NCBI GenBank assembly: GCA_029844215.1
Contig: CM056738.1
Coordinates: forward strand, 46,450,388 to 46,514,387
DNA length: 64,000 nucleotides
Reading direction: 5' to 3'
Source: Przewalskia tangutica
Taxonomy: Eukaryota; Streptophyta; Magnoliopsida; Solanales; Solanaceae
Below the pieces are notes generated by a model. That model was given only the letters and a program-made list of their open reading frames with translations, was not told where the DNA came from and searched no databases. The translations under genes and the position numbers were made by a program. Positions 36,088 to 47,290 of the stretch are shown piece by piece. Positions within the stretch are counted from its first letter, which is position 1. Each line of letters starts with the position of its first letter.

Positions 36088-37681
36088 TGTAGGAATTTGT
36101 TGGGTGTAAAGCACAGAAGTAAGACACAACGGAAGTTTAAAATTTTGTTAAATTACTTGCCCCAATAAATTCGTCTGGTATGATTATGTTACAATTGAAA
36201 TATGCAAGACACAAAGAAAACTTACAGTTTATGAATCTTCAAGTCTCTACTAAAAGGTGCGCACACGATTGTCTGCTCGGGTGCAAGCCTTGCTTCGGTA
36301 TATTTCTCTGTCAAGAAAGATAGGAAATCTTGGCAGAGGTTTGAGAGGATTTTAATCTTTGAACTCAGAGTTCAGAAAGTAAGAATTCAGTGTAAATTAT
36401 GTGTGTTAAATTATGAGGTTAAGTGCTGAATATATAGGGAGATTGGATACAAATCAGACTGAGATTAAGATTAAAAAACCTGGCCCAAAATCTGAATTGC
36501 AGTGGCCAGTCGGACTGGGCCCACTACCGTACTAGCGCCGCGACTCAGCCTATGAGGCGTCGCGGCGCTGCCTTTTTATTTTAATGTTTCAGCACGTTTT
36601 AATTTTAATTAAATCCAAAATCTAATTTTGACTTAATTAAGTATTTTTCATCAAATAGAAATTATTCCATAATTTATTATTGATTAAAATATCTCGATTC
36701 TAAATCGAATATTTTATATTCTCTCAATATACCCTTAGACCGAAAAGACAATCGATTTAATCTGACCCTTTAGGCCTTCACACATCGACAATCAAATTAA
36801 GGTTCACACGAAACTCCTAGACTGCGCCGCATGACGAAATCAATATGTGAAGAACGTTTACAAGACTTTAGTAAACATAACATTTATGTGAGATGATAAA
36901 TTTCTTTCATTCGCGACACACTCGATCAAGTTTAGGATCTGACATGTGTCTATCCAAATGGCTTGATCAATTTATCTCATCTTTATTAGTCGACAATTAG
37001 ACCATATCTCAAATATGTTCATTGCATTGGCCAATGACTTGGTCGACCTAATATCTGAGAACTGAGTGTTCTCTCGAACATCCAATCGATGAATGAATCC
37101 TATTCTTGGCTCAACTACCACCTTAGTTTGCATCGCAATGTACCCAATGCAAGTCATGTCTTATCCTATAAGGAATTAAGCTTAGGACGGGATCAAAGTA
37201 CATTACTCTATAAATTAGGTGCGTATTGACCTCAAGTCAAAAGACTTCTATCTCCCACATGCTGATAATATTCTAGACATGTATAACAAACAGTTTATCA
37301 GCAGGGCATGTCAATACCCTCTAAGAGTATTCATGTGTCCATTACTAGCAACCATTACTAGTAGTAAGTAAGACATACTACATTCTCTAAGAATGTGATG
37401 CAGACCACATGTTGACTTATAATATATCATTGATATATCATTTTCAAGGATCATCAGTCGAGGCTTCTTTAAGAACTACGCTCTATCATTAATATCTCAC
37501 TCTATCAATATCAATGACAACGTAAGCTTAAGGGATGCACATTACTGAATGATACAAATAATAAAATAATAATTCAGTAATTGCAAATGCCATACATATA
37601 TTAATCTCATTAATAATATGAATATGTTCAAGTAATTGCAAATGCCATACATATATTGTATCTAGGACATATATACTATCA
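36088..37681 (-). repeat. TE-H 5' LTR (1594 bp)
   Basis: Element-sense tgatagtatatatg start at 37681 and ttcctaca end at 36088. Homologous to the TE-L LTR 57780-59334. Holds a perfect 11-bp GC hairpin at 36534-36569. Confidence 0.9.
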
Positions 37682-37835
37682 TTAACGAGATGATATATAA
37701 CCACACAAATATCTTTGACTTATTTTAGACCACAAGATTCAAAAGTCTTCCTTTATTTCTTAAAATCTTTTCCCAGTCAAACTACATCATATAAATTGAG
37801 ACGGAGGAAGTAAATATTTAACAGAATATCAATCA

Positions 37836-38160
37836 CTGCAAAACAACATACCCAATGTATTTCCACACGGTGGGATCTGAGGAAGTAGAGTGTACGCAGA
37901 CCTTACCCCTACCTTGTGAGATAGGAAGGATGTTTTCGAAAGACCCCCGACTCAAGAAAAGATATAACAAAGAATGTCAGATAACGTTTGAAGAAAACTA
38001 AAGTGAAGTAAAGTAAAGCAAAACAAAGTAAAGAGGTCATGTCACAACAGATAACACAGATAATACCAGAAATCAGAGGATAAGAAACTACACGAGTATA
38101 CGAAGCGTGACATAGCCAACTACCTACTAGCCTTTTATCCTTATTTGTGTCCTTCAAACC
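37836..38160 (+). mobile_element. SINE-like segment, solanaceous TS/SolS type
   Basis: aacatacccaatgta, ggtgggatctgagga, gtacgcagaccttacccctac, cgaaagacccccgactcaag: the wording known from tRNA-derived SINEs of Solanaceae (family knowledge from memory). Boundaries are approximate and no clear TSD was found. Confidence 0.55.
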
Positions 38161-38693
38161 CTCATATTTAAGGCAGGAGTGGATCTATGTGCATCGGTGG
38201 GGTGGCACGACACCTGGACACTTCCGTTGAGATTCTGTATATACATGTATATGTGTATAAGATATCTGATAAATATCTCATGCCTTCAAGTATTAGGACC
38301 AGCCGTCAACAGTTGCTAACAGTTGATTATACAAAAATATTTATCTGATAAATTTTCACTATTATGTCTGTTAATGTTTAGATGTAATGTTGAATTTAGT
38401 CTACTTTATAACATAAGCCTGTGATTTGTATGACTCTAAAAGCTAATAAAAGATCTAAGGGGAACCTATGATAGTCTTTGTAAATCTGTATGCATAAATG
38501 TAAGAAAGTATAGTGTAATAGGGAGCTTGAATATGTGTGTTAGGTTCTGAATTCTTTGTGATCATGTTGGAGATAATTTGATGCTTTCTAGTATTGTGCA
38601 TGACTAATTTGATCACGATCAATACAGTATGAGTAGTATTGTGCCTGACTAATTTGATGCTTTCTAGTTCTGCCATACCCCTTTCAGAGAATT
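38161..38693. other. Unassigned stretch with a short duplication
   Basis: AT-rich, no gene seen. The phrase gatgctttctagt with attgtgc(a/c)tgactaattt is duplicated at 38580-38610 and 38635-38670, a local tandem duplication of about 60 bases. Confidence 0.4.
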
Positions 38694-39050
38694 GGGGCCG
38701 TTTGGTTCGGATAAACAGGAAAGGGAAAGGGAATGGAGGAATGAAATTGTCTTTGTTGTTGTTTGTTTGGCCTTATTTTTTTATTTTCTTTACCCCTTTT
38801 CCACTTTCATTCTCTTTCATTGATTCCCCCAACCCCCTAGGTATTTGGATTCCCTTTCCCCAACCCGGACCCCGGACCTCGGACCCTGGACCACTCGGAC
38901 CATCCCGAACCCCCGACCCCGAACTCCGGACCCCGGACCACCCAGAACCAAACATGTAGGAACAATCAGGGTAATTTCTTTCCTTTCCATTCCATTCCAT
39001 TCCCTTACTGGATTCCATTCCGTTTACCCTGCGCGAACCAAACGCACCCT
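38694..39050. mobile_element. MITE with gtttggttcg termini and internal GC repeats
   Basis: Left ggggccgtttggttcg and right cgaaccaaacgcaccct are imperfect inverted repeats; the flank at the right is ta and at the left att. Termini like these occur in Tourist/PIF-Harbinger and hAT MITEs; I cannot decide. Bases 38862-38945 contain a run of ggacc/ccgga units, which opens long frames on both strands that are not genes. Confidence 0.5.
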
Positions 39051-41802
39051 TAGTGTGTCTATATAGGCGTGAATCCTAAGTTTGCTCTCATGTGACATAT
39101 GAATTGAATGTGTCTGTGTATGGGCCATGATGTTTGTTTCTATTGAAATATCAATTTGAAGTAAGTTGCTTTCCCTATCTGCCTAGCCTAGCATATTTTG
39201 TTGGATGTGTCAAGATAGCTTTGGTTGTTTAGTTTTTTCCATATTCATTCGTCTCAAACATTTTAGGGGCCTTGTTCTAATTTATAAAAGTGGGCCCCTA
39301 ATATAAGTAAATATACGATTTCAATAATCTGAATTTGGGTCTCCACATACGCGCGTCACTGGAACTGAATCAGTTTACTTTGATTGGGCTAAGACTTGCG
39401 AATTATGGATCTTTACAGTCAGTTCTGGATAATACTACTTAATAAAAAATGAAAAAAAGGAGCCCATAAAAAATTTCATTTTTCGGGGACCCTGTGCGGT
39501 AGCACATCTCGCACTGGTCCAAAGACAGCCCTGAATATATATCCAATGAGTCAGTCATGTTATGTGTCATCTCCCTAAATTTCAGCATATCTAACACATA
39601 TAGCACCCTGATATCTGAGTCTCTCATTGTTCAGATCATTCTGTTTAGAAATATGTATCCTAGGGTCCATGAATGGACATATTTGGTCTGGTCATGCACT
39701 TCTTAGCTTAACTTAAGGTTATCATGTCCTAATTAAGAATGAGATGAAATTCTTCAATTTTAGTCTTTATTGGAGGAATTACATATTTATAGGAGAACAT
39801 GTATCCTAAGTTCCCTCATATTTTGTGAACGGAGTATATCTTGCTTTGTTGGCTTCAATACAAATTAATTCTATGCTAGCATGAAGGGCCTTTAAAGTCA
39901 TATAATATCCTATTAGAATTGCTAGAAACTTCTTGTGTACTAATATCTTGTTGTTATTATGAGAATCTTCCATGGTAGCATGTAATATTTCTTCCTCCCT
40001 TTAGGTTTTATATGCCCTCATGATCATGTCTTAAGTCATTAAGGATGTTGAGCTCAGTTCATTGATCACCTTGGTTCACTGTGTCAGGGTCTTCATGTAT
40101 TTTTGTCTATATGTATGTGATTTGCAAAACTTTGATTCCTTGCTTGGTTTGTTAGTTCCATCTAGGATATATTTGATCTAGCACTATTCTTGTGCTTTAT
40201 GAACCACTATATGTTCCCTTTGGTTTATCTGGCAATCGTTTTCTTCAATAGCTTAACTTGCCCCTTCATTCTGTTTTGGGAATACCTTGGGGATAATTTT
40301 AGCTGCATTCTACAATCTGAGGCTATTTGCTTGTTCATTCTTGTGTGTAAAATGTGAGGTATACAGGTGGTATATTTTGAGATATACAAGGGAGTAAATC
40401 CGAGGTATATATTATATTAAGGTTGTATGTCTTTGTACACCACCGAGTATACCATTCATAGTTCGAATATCCTATGTATATCAGTCCCTTCTATATGGGC
40501 TTATGAGAAAATCTGAGCATGTGTCTAAATTTGGGCCAGTCTGTTCCTTTCCTTTTTAAATTTTAAAGATACCTATTTGAGCTGGTTTTTCATTGTCATA
40601 CGTCATGTGATCTATTGGAGTTTAATCAATTGGGCTACTTTACCTCCCTTTGGGTTATGCTGTTTTTGTTCAATATGCTATAGCCAACATAAATATATAC
40701 GTGTGTATGTTTAGTTTCATACTGGTATTTGTTCTGTTTATATCTGATATAATTAGGTGCTTTACTAACTCATACATTTGCCCCCCCCCCCCCCCTTTGT
40801 ATGAACATAGGCCCACGAGGACCCACATCTCGCTGTCTTCGCACACTATTTGAGCCGTTGGGCCTACGAGCCCAACAAAACCATTTCTCATCGAGTTCAG
40901 TTGAAATGAAGGTCCAGTCATGGATAAAAATGGCCTAGAATTTAGAAATTTTCTTTTATATGGTAATTGGTGGGTCGGTATACTCACCAACTCCTTTGCT
41001 TTATTTTCTTTCATATGTATTTGTTAATTGTAAAAACACATCAGTATTATTGGAACCTTAAATTAGAACCTAGTTATAAGAGTTGCTCTATTTTATTCGC
41101 TTTTAAAAATAAAGAATCATTTCTTTCGGATAATAAAAATATGTTTTAATATTCTCAACCATTTTCCTATGACACATGTTTTTTAAACACAATTTCAAAA
41201 AACAAACTTAAGGTTGATTTAAAATAAGTTGATTTAGACTTGTAAAAGATGACAACTAAGATTCTTGATAGGTATACTGGGCATAATTTTAAATCACCCA
41301 TTAAGATGCCTTCAACATTACATCTATTAGGACCAGCCTAAGTCTTTCTAGATATTCCTCAATGTCCTCTCTATTCATAGAATCATCTATTTCCAGAAAA
41401 GCATCTCAGAGTGAATGTCGTTTATCATCATTTAGTTATAAAAGTGAGAATTGTTAAAATAAAAAGTTGAATTATCTAAATAACCTCCTTAATAACTTAA
41501 CTACCCTGTTTATAAGAACATAAAAAATGGTTTGCCCTGCAGAAACAACCACAAAGCCCTGTTTTGATACGAAGAGATTAGAGATGTGCTCCTTTACAAA
41601 AGTTCCCAAACTTAAAATGCGGAATCCAAATAATGAATATATACCTCCAACTGTTGCAAACTTTGTTGGTTGTATTTTGTTTGTCTAAATTTGAACTGAT
41701 ACAGATTTCATGTTATATGATACAAACTTGTTTTTATCTAGAGAAAATTTTGCAAAGGCTTCACACCTATTTACGCATTCTGTCTTCTTCTCTCAAGAAA
41801 GT
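39051..41802. other. 2.7 kb without recognisable gene
   Basis: AT-rich, no conserved protein frame and no clear repeat ends. Contains a C run at 40780-40795. The last part (41633-41802) has a modest open frame that ends at the TE-I insertion. It may be host intergenic or intron sequence, or older decayed elements. Confidence 0.4.
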
Positions 41803-42122
41803 TGTTAATAATCACACATTGCATGTGTACGATCCATAGTCGAACACTCAGATTTAATAAGGAGAAAGAAGAGAGAAATATTGTGGTCGAGCGAGTATTT
41901 TGGGAGCAAAAATGATAACTGCTCTTCAGTATTTTCTTTATTCTCACTTATACAATGAATACAAAATAGGCTATATATACACCTATACATCTTTGCTAAC
42001 AACTTTGTTAACTAACTCAATTAGTTACACTAATCATCTATAACTAACTTAATGAACAGATGAGAATTAATCCTCTACAATGATTTCATGGTACTTTGGT
42101 ACACATGTTTAATACTTCTACA
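41803..42122 (-). repeat. TE-I 3' LTR (320 bp)
   Basis: Matches 56922-57254 with few differences. Preceded in element sense by the polypurine tract at 42135-42123, a run of G. Confidence 0.95.
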
Positions 42123-42138
42123 CCCCCCCCCCCCCAAG

Positions 42139-43797
42139 CTAGGAGAGATGAAGATATTCTTCATCCCTAGCTTGGACAATAAGAACTTGTGTTGTCCACG
42201 ATCGATGCCTTAGTAAACAAATCATTGGCCGCTCACAGGCGTATGTGCATAATCGTATGAATGAGGCCAACTACAATCTTCTCCCTAGTGAAGTGGCAAT
42301 CAATATTGATGTGTTTAGTACGCTCGTGAAAAACTGGATTGGCAGCAATGTGAAGCGCAGAGTGACTGTTAGTGTGAACTGGAACAGGCAACTCGACAGG
42401 AATACCAAGCTCCCTATAAATCCCTTCAAGCCATACCACTTCAGCAACAGATGCTGCCAATGCTCGATACTCAGCCTCTGCCGAGCTTCTGGACACAATG
42501 ACCTATTTCTTGGACTTTCAGACAATAGGAGAGGAACCAAACAAAACCAGGTAACCAGTAATGGACCTTCTGCTATTGAGGCAAGATCCCCAATCAGCAT
42601 CACAAAATACTTGCAATCTAGGAGAGCTAGTACTGCTCAGAAGAACACCAGCTCCTGGTGCACCTTTGATATATCTGACAATCTTAGTCCTGTTTCAAGA
42701 TGAGACTACTTAGGAGCTTACATGAATTGAGTAAGACATTGAACTGAATAGGCAATATCTGGCCTGGTATTAGTGAGATAAAGTAACCTCCCAATGAGCC
42801 TCCTGTAAACTCCAGGGTCCAGTAGCAATGGATCCTTCAGTGTAGTTGCACTCTCAGAGATAGTAGGTGCAACAATATGTTGATCAAACTCTGAAGTTGT
42901 CAATTTTTGATGCATTTCCATAGGAGAAGGTGATGGCTTAGCCCCTGCCAATCTCATATCAGAGATTAACTCCAAGGCATACTTTCTCTGATGCATGACA
43001 AATCCTTGATCAATCCTTGAAAATTCAATGTCAAAAAAATATCGAAGTTCACCAAGGTCCTTTATTTTGAATGCAGACGCCATTGTCTCTTTTGTCGACT
43101 GAAACAATGATCTATCATTTCCAGTGAGCAATAGATCATCTACATAAACCAGCACAATGACAATCTTCCCATCCCGATGCTTGGTGAACAATGAATAGTC
43201 TCTAAGGCTCTATGTGAATCCAGAAGCAGTTAATGTTGAAGTTAACTTGATGTTTCATTGTCTGGATGTCTGCTTCAACTTATACAGTGACTTCAACAAT
43301 CTATACACCTTGACACCATCTGTATATGTGTGAAATCCCTCTGGCAGTTGCATAAAGACTTCTTCAAATAAATCACCCTACAGAAAAGCATTGTATACAT
43401 CCATTTGGTATGTAATTCATCGTTGATCTCAGAATGGATATGATACCGATCGTGGGCCATTTTAACATGTGAGAATGTTTCTTGATAATCAAACCCCTCC
43501 TTCTGGTTATACCCTTTTTCCAATAGTCTTACTTTGAACCTTTCAATCTTTCTAGTAGCTTTGTATTTGATTTTATACACCCATTTGCATCCAATAGCTT
43601 TTTTTCAGTGTCACCAGCTCCCAAGTCTTATTCTCTTCCAAGGCCTAAATTTCAACTTGCATTGCTCAATCCATTTGGCATCCTTGACATCCTCCTTATA
43701 ATTGCATGGTTCTGTAATAACTGAGGACTTTGCTATAAAAGCCTGGTAATTGGAAGAAAGATTAGAGTAGTTTAATACTGTAGAAACAGAATATAGA
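42139..43797 (-). pseudogene. pol: TE-I RT and RNase H
   Basis: In element order: NYSNLSSNYQAFIAK and the WIEQ/EENKTWEL-type RT start (43760-43620, frameshifted at the end); YKIKYKATRKIERFKVRLLEKGYNQKEG (43580-43490); a broken palm; then the open frame 43191-42718 with IVLVYVDDLLLTGND (YVDD at 43146-43135), KIKDLGELRYF, and the TNTRPDIAYSV block. RNase H at 42496-42233: SRSSAEAEYRALA, HTNSHSALHIAANPVFHERTKHI. Several frameshifts and stops; it is inactive. Confidence 0.9.
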
Positions 43798-45106
43798 TGT
43801 TGCGGTATTTCTATATGCTTACGCAAGTGTACGTATTGTTCAAGTAATAAAGATATGTAAGACCGAGTTATAGTCCACAGAGACTGGTTTGTCAAATACC
43901 GAATATCTAATCTATTTGGTTAACGTTCTTTTGTTTGGGTTTTCTAAACTAAGAATTAAAACTAAAGTAATTTGCAGAAAATAAACTAAGTTGATAATAC
44001 TTCGGGTTTAAGACAGTTATGAAGAAAACTAGGGTTTCCAATCTCCTTAACTATCCACTCTTTCACTTGTTAATGCAAGACTAATGACTCTTCTTCTTAT
44101 TAAGATAGTAGGTTAACTAATCTGTTCTATATTCCGGTTAGGACATATAAAAACTCAACCTTGTGCAGAAATCTTCTATATTTCTATGATAGAGTTTACC
44201 ACACATGAGGATTAAGAACAATAACCTTAAACACTACACAAGTATCGGGGTACTTTCATCCACGATTTTAACCTATGTCTAAACAACTACAGCATATTCA
44301 AATCTCCCTTTTCAGATCTCGATTCGAAATCATATAAGTTATGACAATTAATGGTCAGTCAATTATCAAACAATCACTACAATATTAAATAGATCTTAAT
44401 ATAGCTGAAGAAGAAATCAAGAATTATGCATTAACTGTATGAAAGAGTTTCAAGCGATTCGACGGAAAATCCTAATAAAGAAATTACCTCCTAGACATTG
44501 TCATGCTAAGAACTAATTTAATATCCAACATAAATGAAATAAAACAAAGGAAAGAAAAATAACTTGAACAGAAGTTGTCTCCAATATTGTGTTGTAACAT
44601 CCTTTTTTGCCTCCATAAAGTATGATATGAATAATGTGAGGGTTTCAGAGTTTTATATCTGAGAAAAACTGAATTTCGGACCCTTTTACCATTCTGAAAT
44701 TCGGCCCAGTTTCTGAAAATCCCGCGTCGGCGCCGTGGCCCTGCATTTTGGCGCCACGGCGCCAAAACAACTGCAGCTCTCTATAAATCTGGCGATGTGG
44801 CCCTGCATTTTGGCACCACGGCGCTTTGCCTGTAGACCCCTCGCGGTTTACATTGTATTTTTTTGTCCGGATTTTATCTGATTTCTTCTATGCTTCCCAG
44901 AACTTCTTATGCTTAATTTCTTGGGTTTTGCTTGTGCAATTTCATCTCAATTAAACTCATTTCATCCTCAATTCTGTATTTCCCCCTTTAGGACCGTTGT
45001 GACTCAAAAGACAGAAAACAACCCTAATAATATACTAAACACAAACGAAAAAAAGAAAATACTTAACTAAAAAGGACTCAAAAGAGTGTATAAAATACAC
45101 TCAACA
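43798..45106 (-). repeat. TE-J 3' LTR (1309 bp)
   Basis: Element-sense tgttgagtgtat start and cgcaaca end. Bases 44729-44763 form a perfect 11-bp GC hairpin; a weaker second copy follows at 44790-44825. Confidence 0.95.
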
Positions 45107-46771
45107 AACACCCCCAAACTTACACTTTACTCGCCCTCAAGTAAAACACTAAATAAAAATAAAAATAAAGAAAAGACTCTATAAAATGGATCAAGTAGCT
45201 ATAGCAATGCTGCCTCAAAAGCATGGATGAAAACTGAGATAATATGTTAGAACATAGCATGAATATTTAGCAATCTAGAATTTCAAGTTAGATATTTCGC
45301 AAATTCAATTATATCATAATCACTGGAAATACAAACACATAACCTATGCATGTCAATTTCATTCCATCTTTCCCAAAATTCTATAGACCTGTTTACTTGG
45401 TATTCTCCACTAATCATAGACATACACATTAGAGATCATCAAGACTTTCAAGGGTTGTAATGTAGGCTTAGGCAGGGGTAGATAAAAGTAGGCATTTAGG
45501 CTCAATTACGTACCATAAACATTTTTCATTCAACTTTTTTTTTTCCTTTTTTTGACTTTCTTTTTAGTCTCATACCTATTTTCTCTCCTCTTTTCTTTTT
45601 AGAGAGTGAGACACATTATCAATAACAAGCACTCCCAAACTTCAACTTTTGCATATTTTTCATTGGGGTGCATCAAATTTTCATTCTCTTTTTATTTCTT
45701 TTTCCAACACTTTTCATCCCAATAACTTTCACTTATCACTTATGGCACAGCCAGGGAATCATAGGGTGTTAAACAAAGATATTACTTAGGCTCAAAGGGG
45801 CTGACTAGTGATACAATTTATGTCAGGGTAGGTAATGAACGGTAAGAAGGACAAACAAAGAATGCCTGAATCATTTTCCTAAACATGTATATCTTAACTA
45901 TTTCGCCTCAAATAACAAGAAACAGGTTTTCTAGATATTTTCAACATTTCTTTCCATAACTGACAACACATAGGCTAAGTACAAATATCTCAAATAATTA
46001 GATGTCATGAATTTTTTATATATCTAACTTAAGCACACATATTTTTGCTTTTAATTCCATTACATTATCTCACTTTATCCACTCAATATAGTTAGTAACT
46101 ACAACATACATGATCCAAAAAAAAATTATGACTCACAGACACATAAAACAAAAACAAAACAAAAAGACTCAAACAAAACACAACACAAAATAAGATCCCC
46201 CCAAATTTAATCGACACATTGTCCCCAATGTGTAAAGACTAAAAATAAAGGGACAACTTACTGACAAAACACAGCGGTCATAACGGAAGTCTGGGAGGAA
46301 ATTCTGGAAATTGCACAGGCATGGGACTCTATGAACTTTTTGCGCCACGGCCCTGCAGATTGGCGTCGCGGCGCTGCAGCCAATTTTTCCCCTTTTCAGC
46401 ATTTTTGTCCCTTTTTCCACTTGGGGTCAGCTTCCAGTCCACCTGTCCTCCAAAAACATAAGATAAGAAACCAAGACCGTGAGACTGTTCAAGACAAAAT
46501 AAAATAACTAAAATAAAAATTGAAATAACATAATTAAAACATTGGGTTGCCTCCTAAGTAGCGTTGTCTTTAACGTCTTTTAGCCGGACGCAATTTTCTT
46601 ACTAAATCAAGGGGGTAGAGTATCCCCTCCTCATATCCATTTCAGTACCATTCTCTCCCCCCTTCTCCTTTTCTTCTTCACAGGGCTAAGGTCAGAAGAG
46701 TTCATTCTTTTTTCATCATTTGCTGGTTCAGAAGTCTTACTCTCCTGTTCTGCATACTGTTTTAATGGGAC
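45107..46771 (-). other. TE-J 3' non-coding region and PPT
   Basis: Element-sense 1.65 kb from the protease end to the PPT (agtttgggggtg, 45119-45108). Mostly AT-rich without frames, plus a GC-rich piece at 46343-46380 (gcgccacggccctgca) that repeats the LTR hairpin wording. The pol domains expected here are deleted. Confidence 0.7.
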
Positions 46772-47290
46772 CTAACGAGCATCAGTACTTGTGAGACTTT
46801 TATCAGTCACAACCTTGTCAACTATCCCAATAGCAAAGCATCTATCATTGGCTTGTGGCTCAGGTGGTGGTCTGCAAACTTTGAATACCATTTCCTCACC
46901 TTGGACACTGAGCTTTAACTCCCCCTTTTCAACATCAATGAGGGCTCTCCATGTGGCTAAGAATGGTCTCCCAAGGATCATTGGAATATTCTCATCTTCC
47001 TCCATATCAAGGATGAGAAAATCAGCAGGTAAGATAAATTTGCCCACTTTCACCAATACGTCTTCAATTATTCTTTGAGGATGTACGATAGAGCGATCAG
47101 CTAGCTGCAAGTTGACTGTGGTTGGCTTTGTTTCCCCCAAATCAAGTCTTTTAAACACAGAGAGGGGCATAAGATTAATACTTGCCCCCAAATCACATAA
47201 CACCCTCTTACATGTCACCTTCTCTATAGTGCAAGGTAAGGTGAAACTCCCTGGGTCTCTCAACTTAGGGAGAAGTTTCTCGCACTGCAC
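46772..47290 (-). pseudogene. pol: TE-J aspartic protease
   Basis: 173-codon open frame: KLRDPGSFTLPCTI, KRVLCDLGASINLMP (active site DLGAS at 47194-47180), LQLADRSIVHPQ, ILDMEEDENIPMILGRPFLAT near residue 110. This is the Athila protease. It is joined to gag by a one-base frameshift near 47285 and lacks RT downstream. Confidence 0.9.

Larger units (their letters stand above)
32828..37681 (-). mobile_element. TE-H: internally deleted Ty1/copia element, TSD ttaac
   Basis: Minus strand: 5' LTR (37681-36088), Met-type PBS, long leader, gag, start of protease, then a jump into the 3' LTR (33527-32828). Ends are TG..CA. Perfect 5-bp TSD ttaac at 32823-32827 and 37682-37686. One deletion removed integrase, RT, RNase H, PPT and about 0.9 kb of the 3' LTR. 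Confidence 0.9.
32713..37810. mobile_element. TE-G: Stowaway-like MITE split by copia TE-H
   Basis: Left TIR ctccctctgtcccaatttat at 32713 and right TIR, reverse-complemented, cttcctccgtctcaatttat ending at 37810, flanked by ta on both sides. This is the Stowaway (Tc1/mariner) signature. Taking out TE-H and one TSD leaves about 240 bases, a normal MITE length. Confidence 0.75.

Noticed and set aside
36972..37157. 61-codon minus frame and its relative at 58692-58880
   Set aside because: Homologous LTR positions of TE-H and TE-L; frames lie on opposite strands and are not conserved as protein.
38639..39066. Proline-rich frames on both strands
   Set aside because: Caused by ccgga/ggacc repeats inside a MITE.
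40780..40795. C run as a regulatory element
   Set aside because: Simple homopolymer; similar runs occur at 13436, 18189 and 53436 and their lengths are unreliable. The one at 42123 is different: it is the TE-I polypurine tract.
42245..42703. 152-codon plus-strand frame
   Set aside because: Antisense of TE-I RNase H, which has recognisable family motifs on the minus strand.
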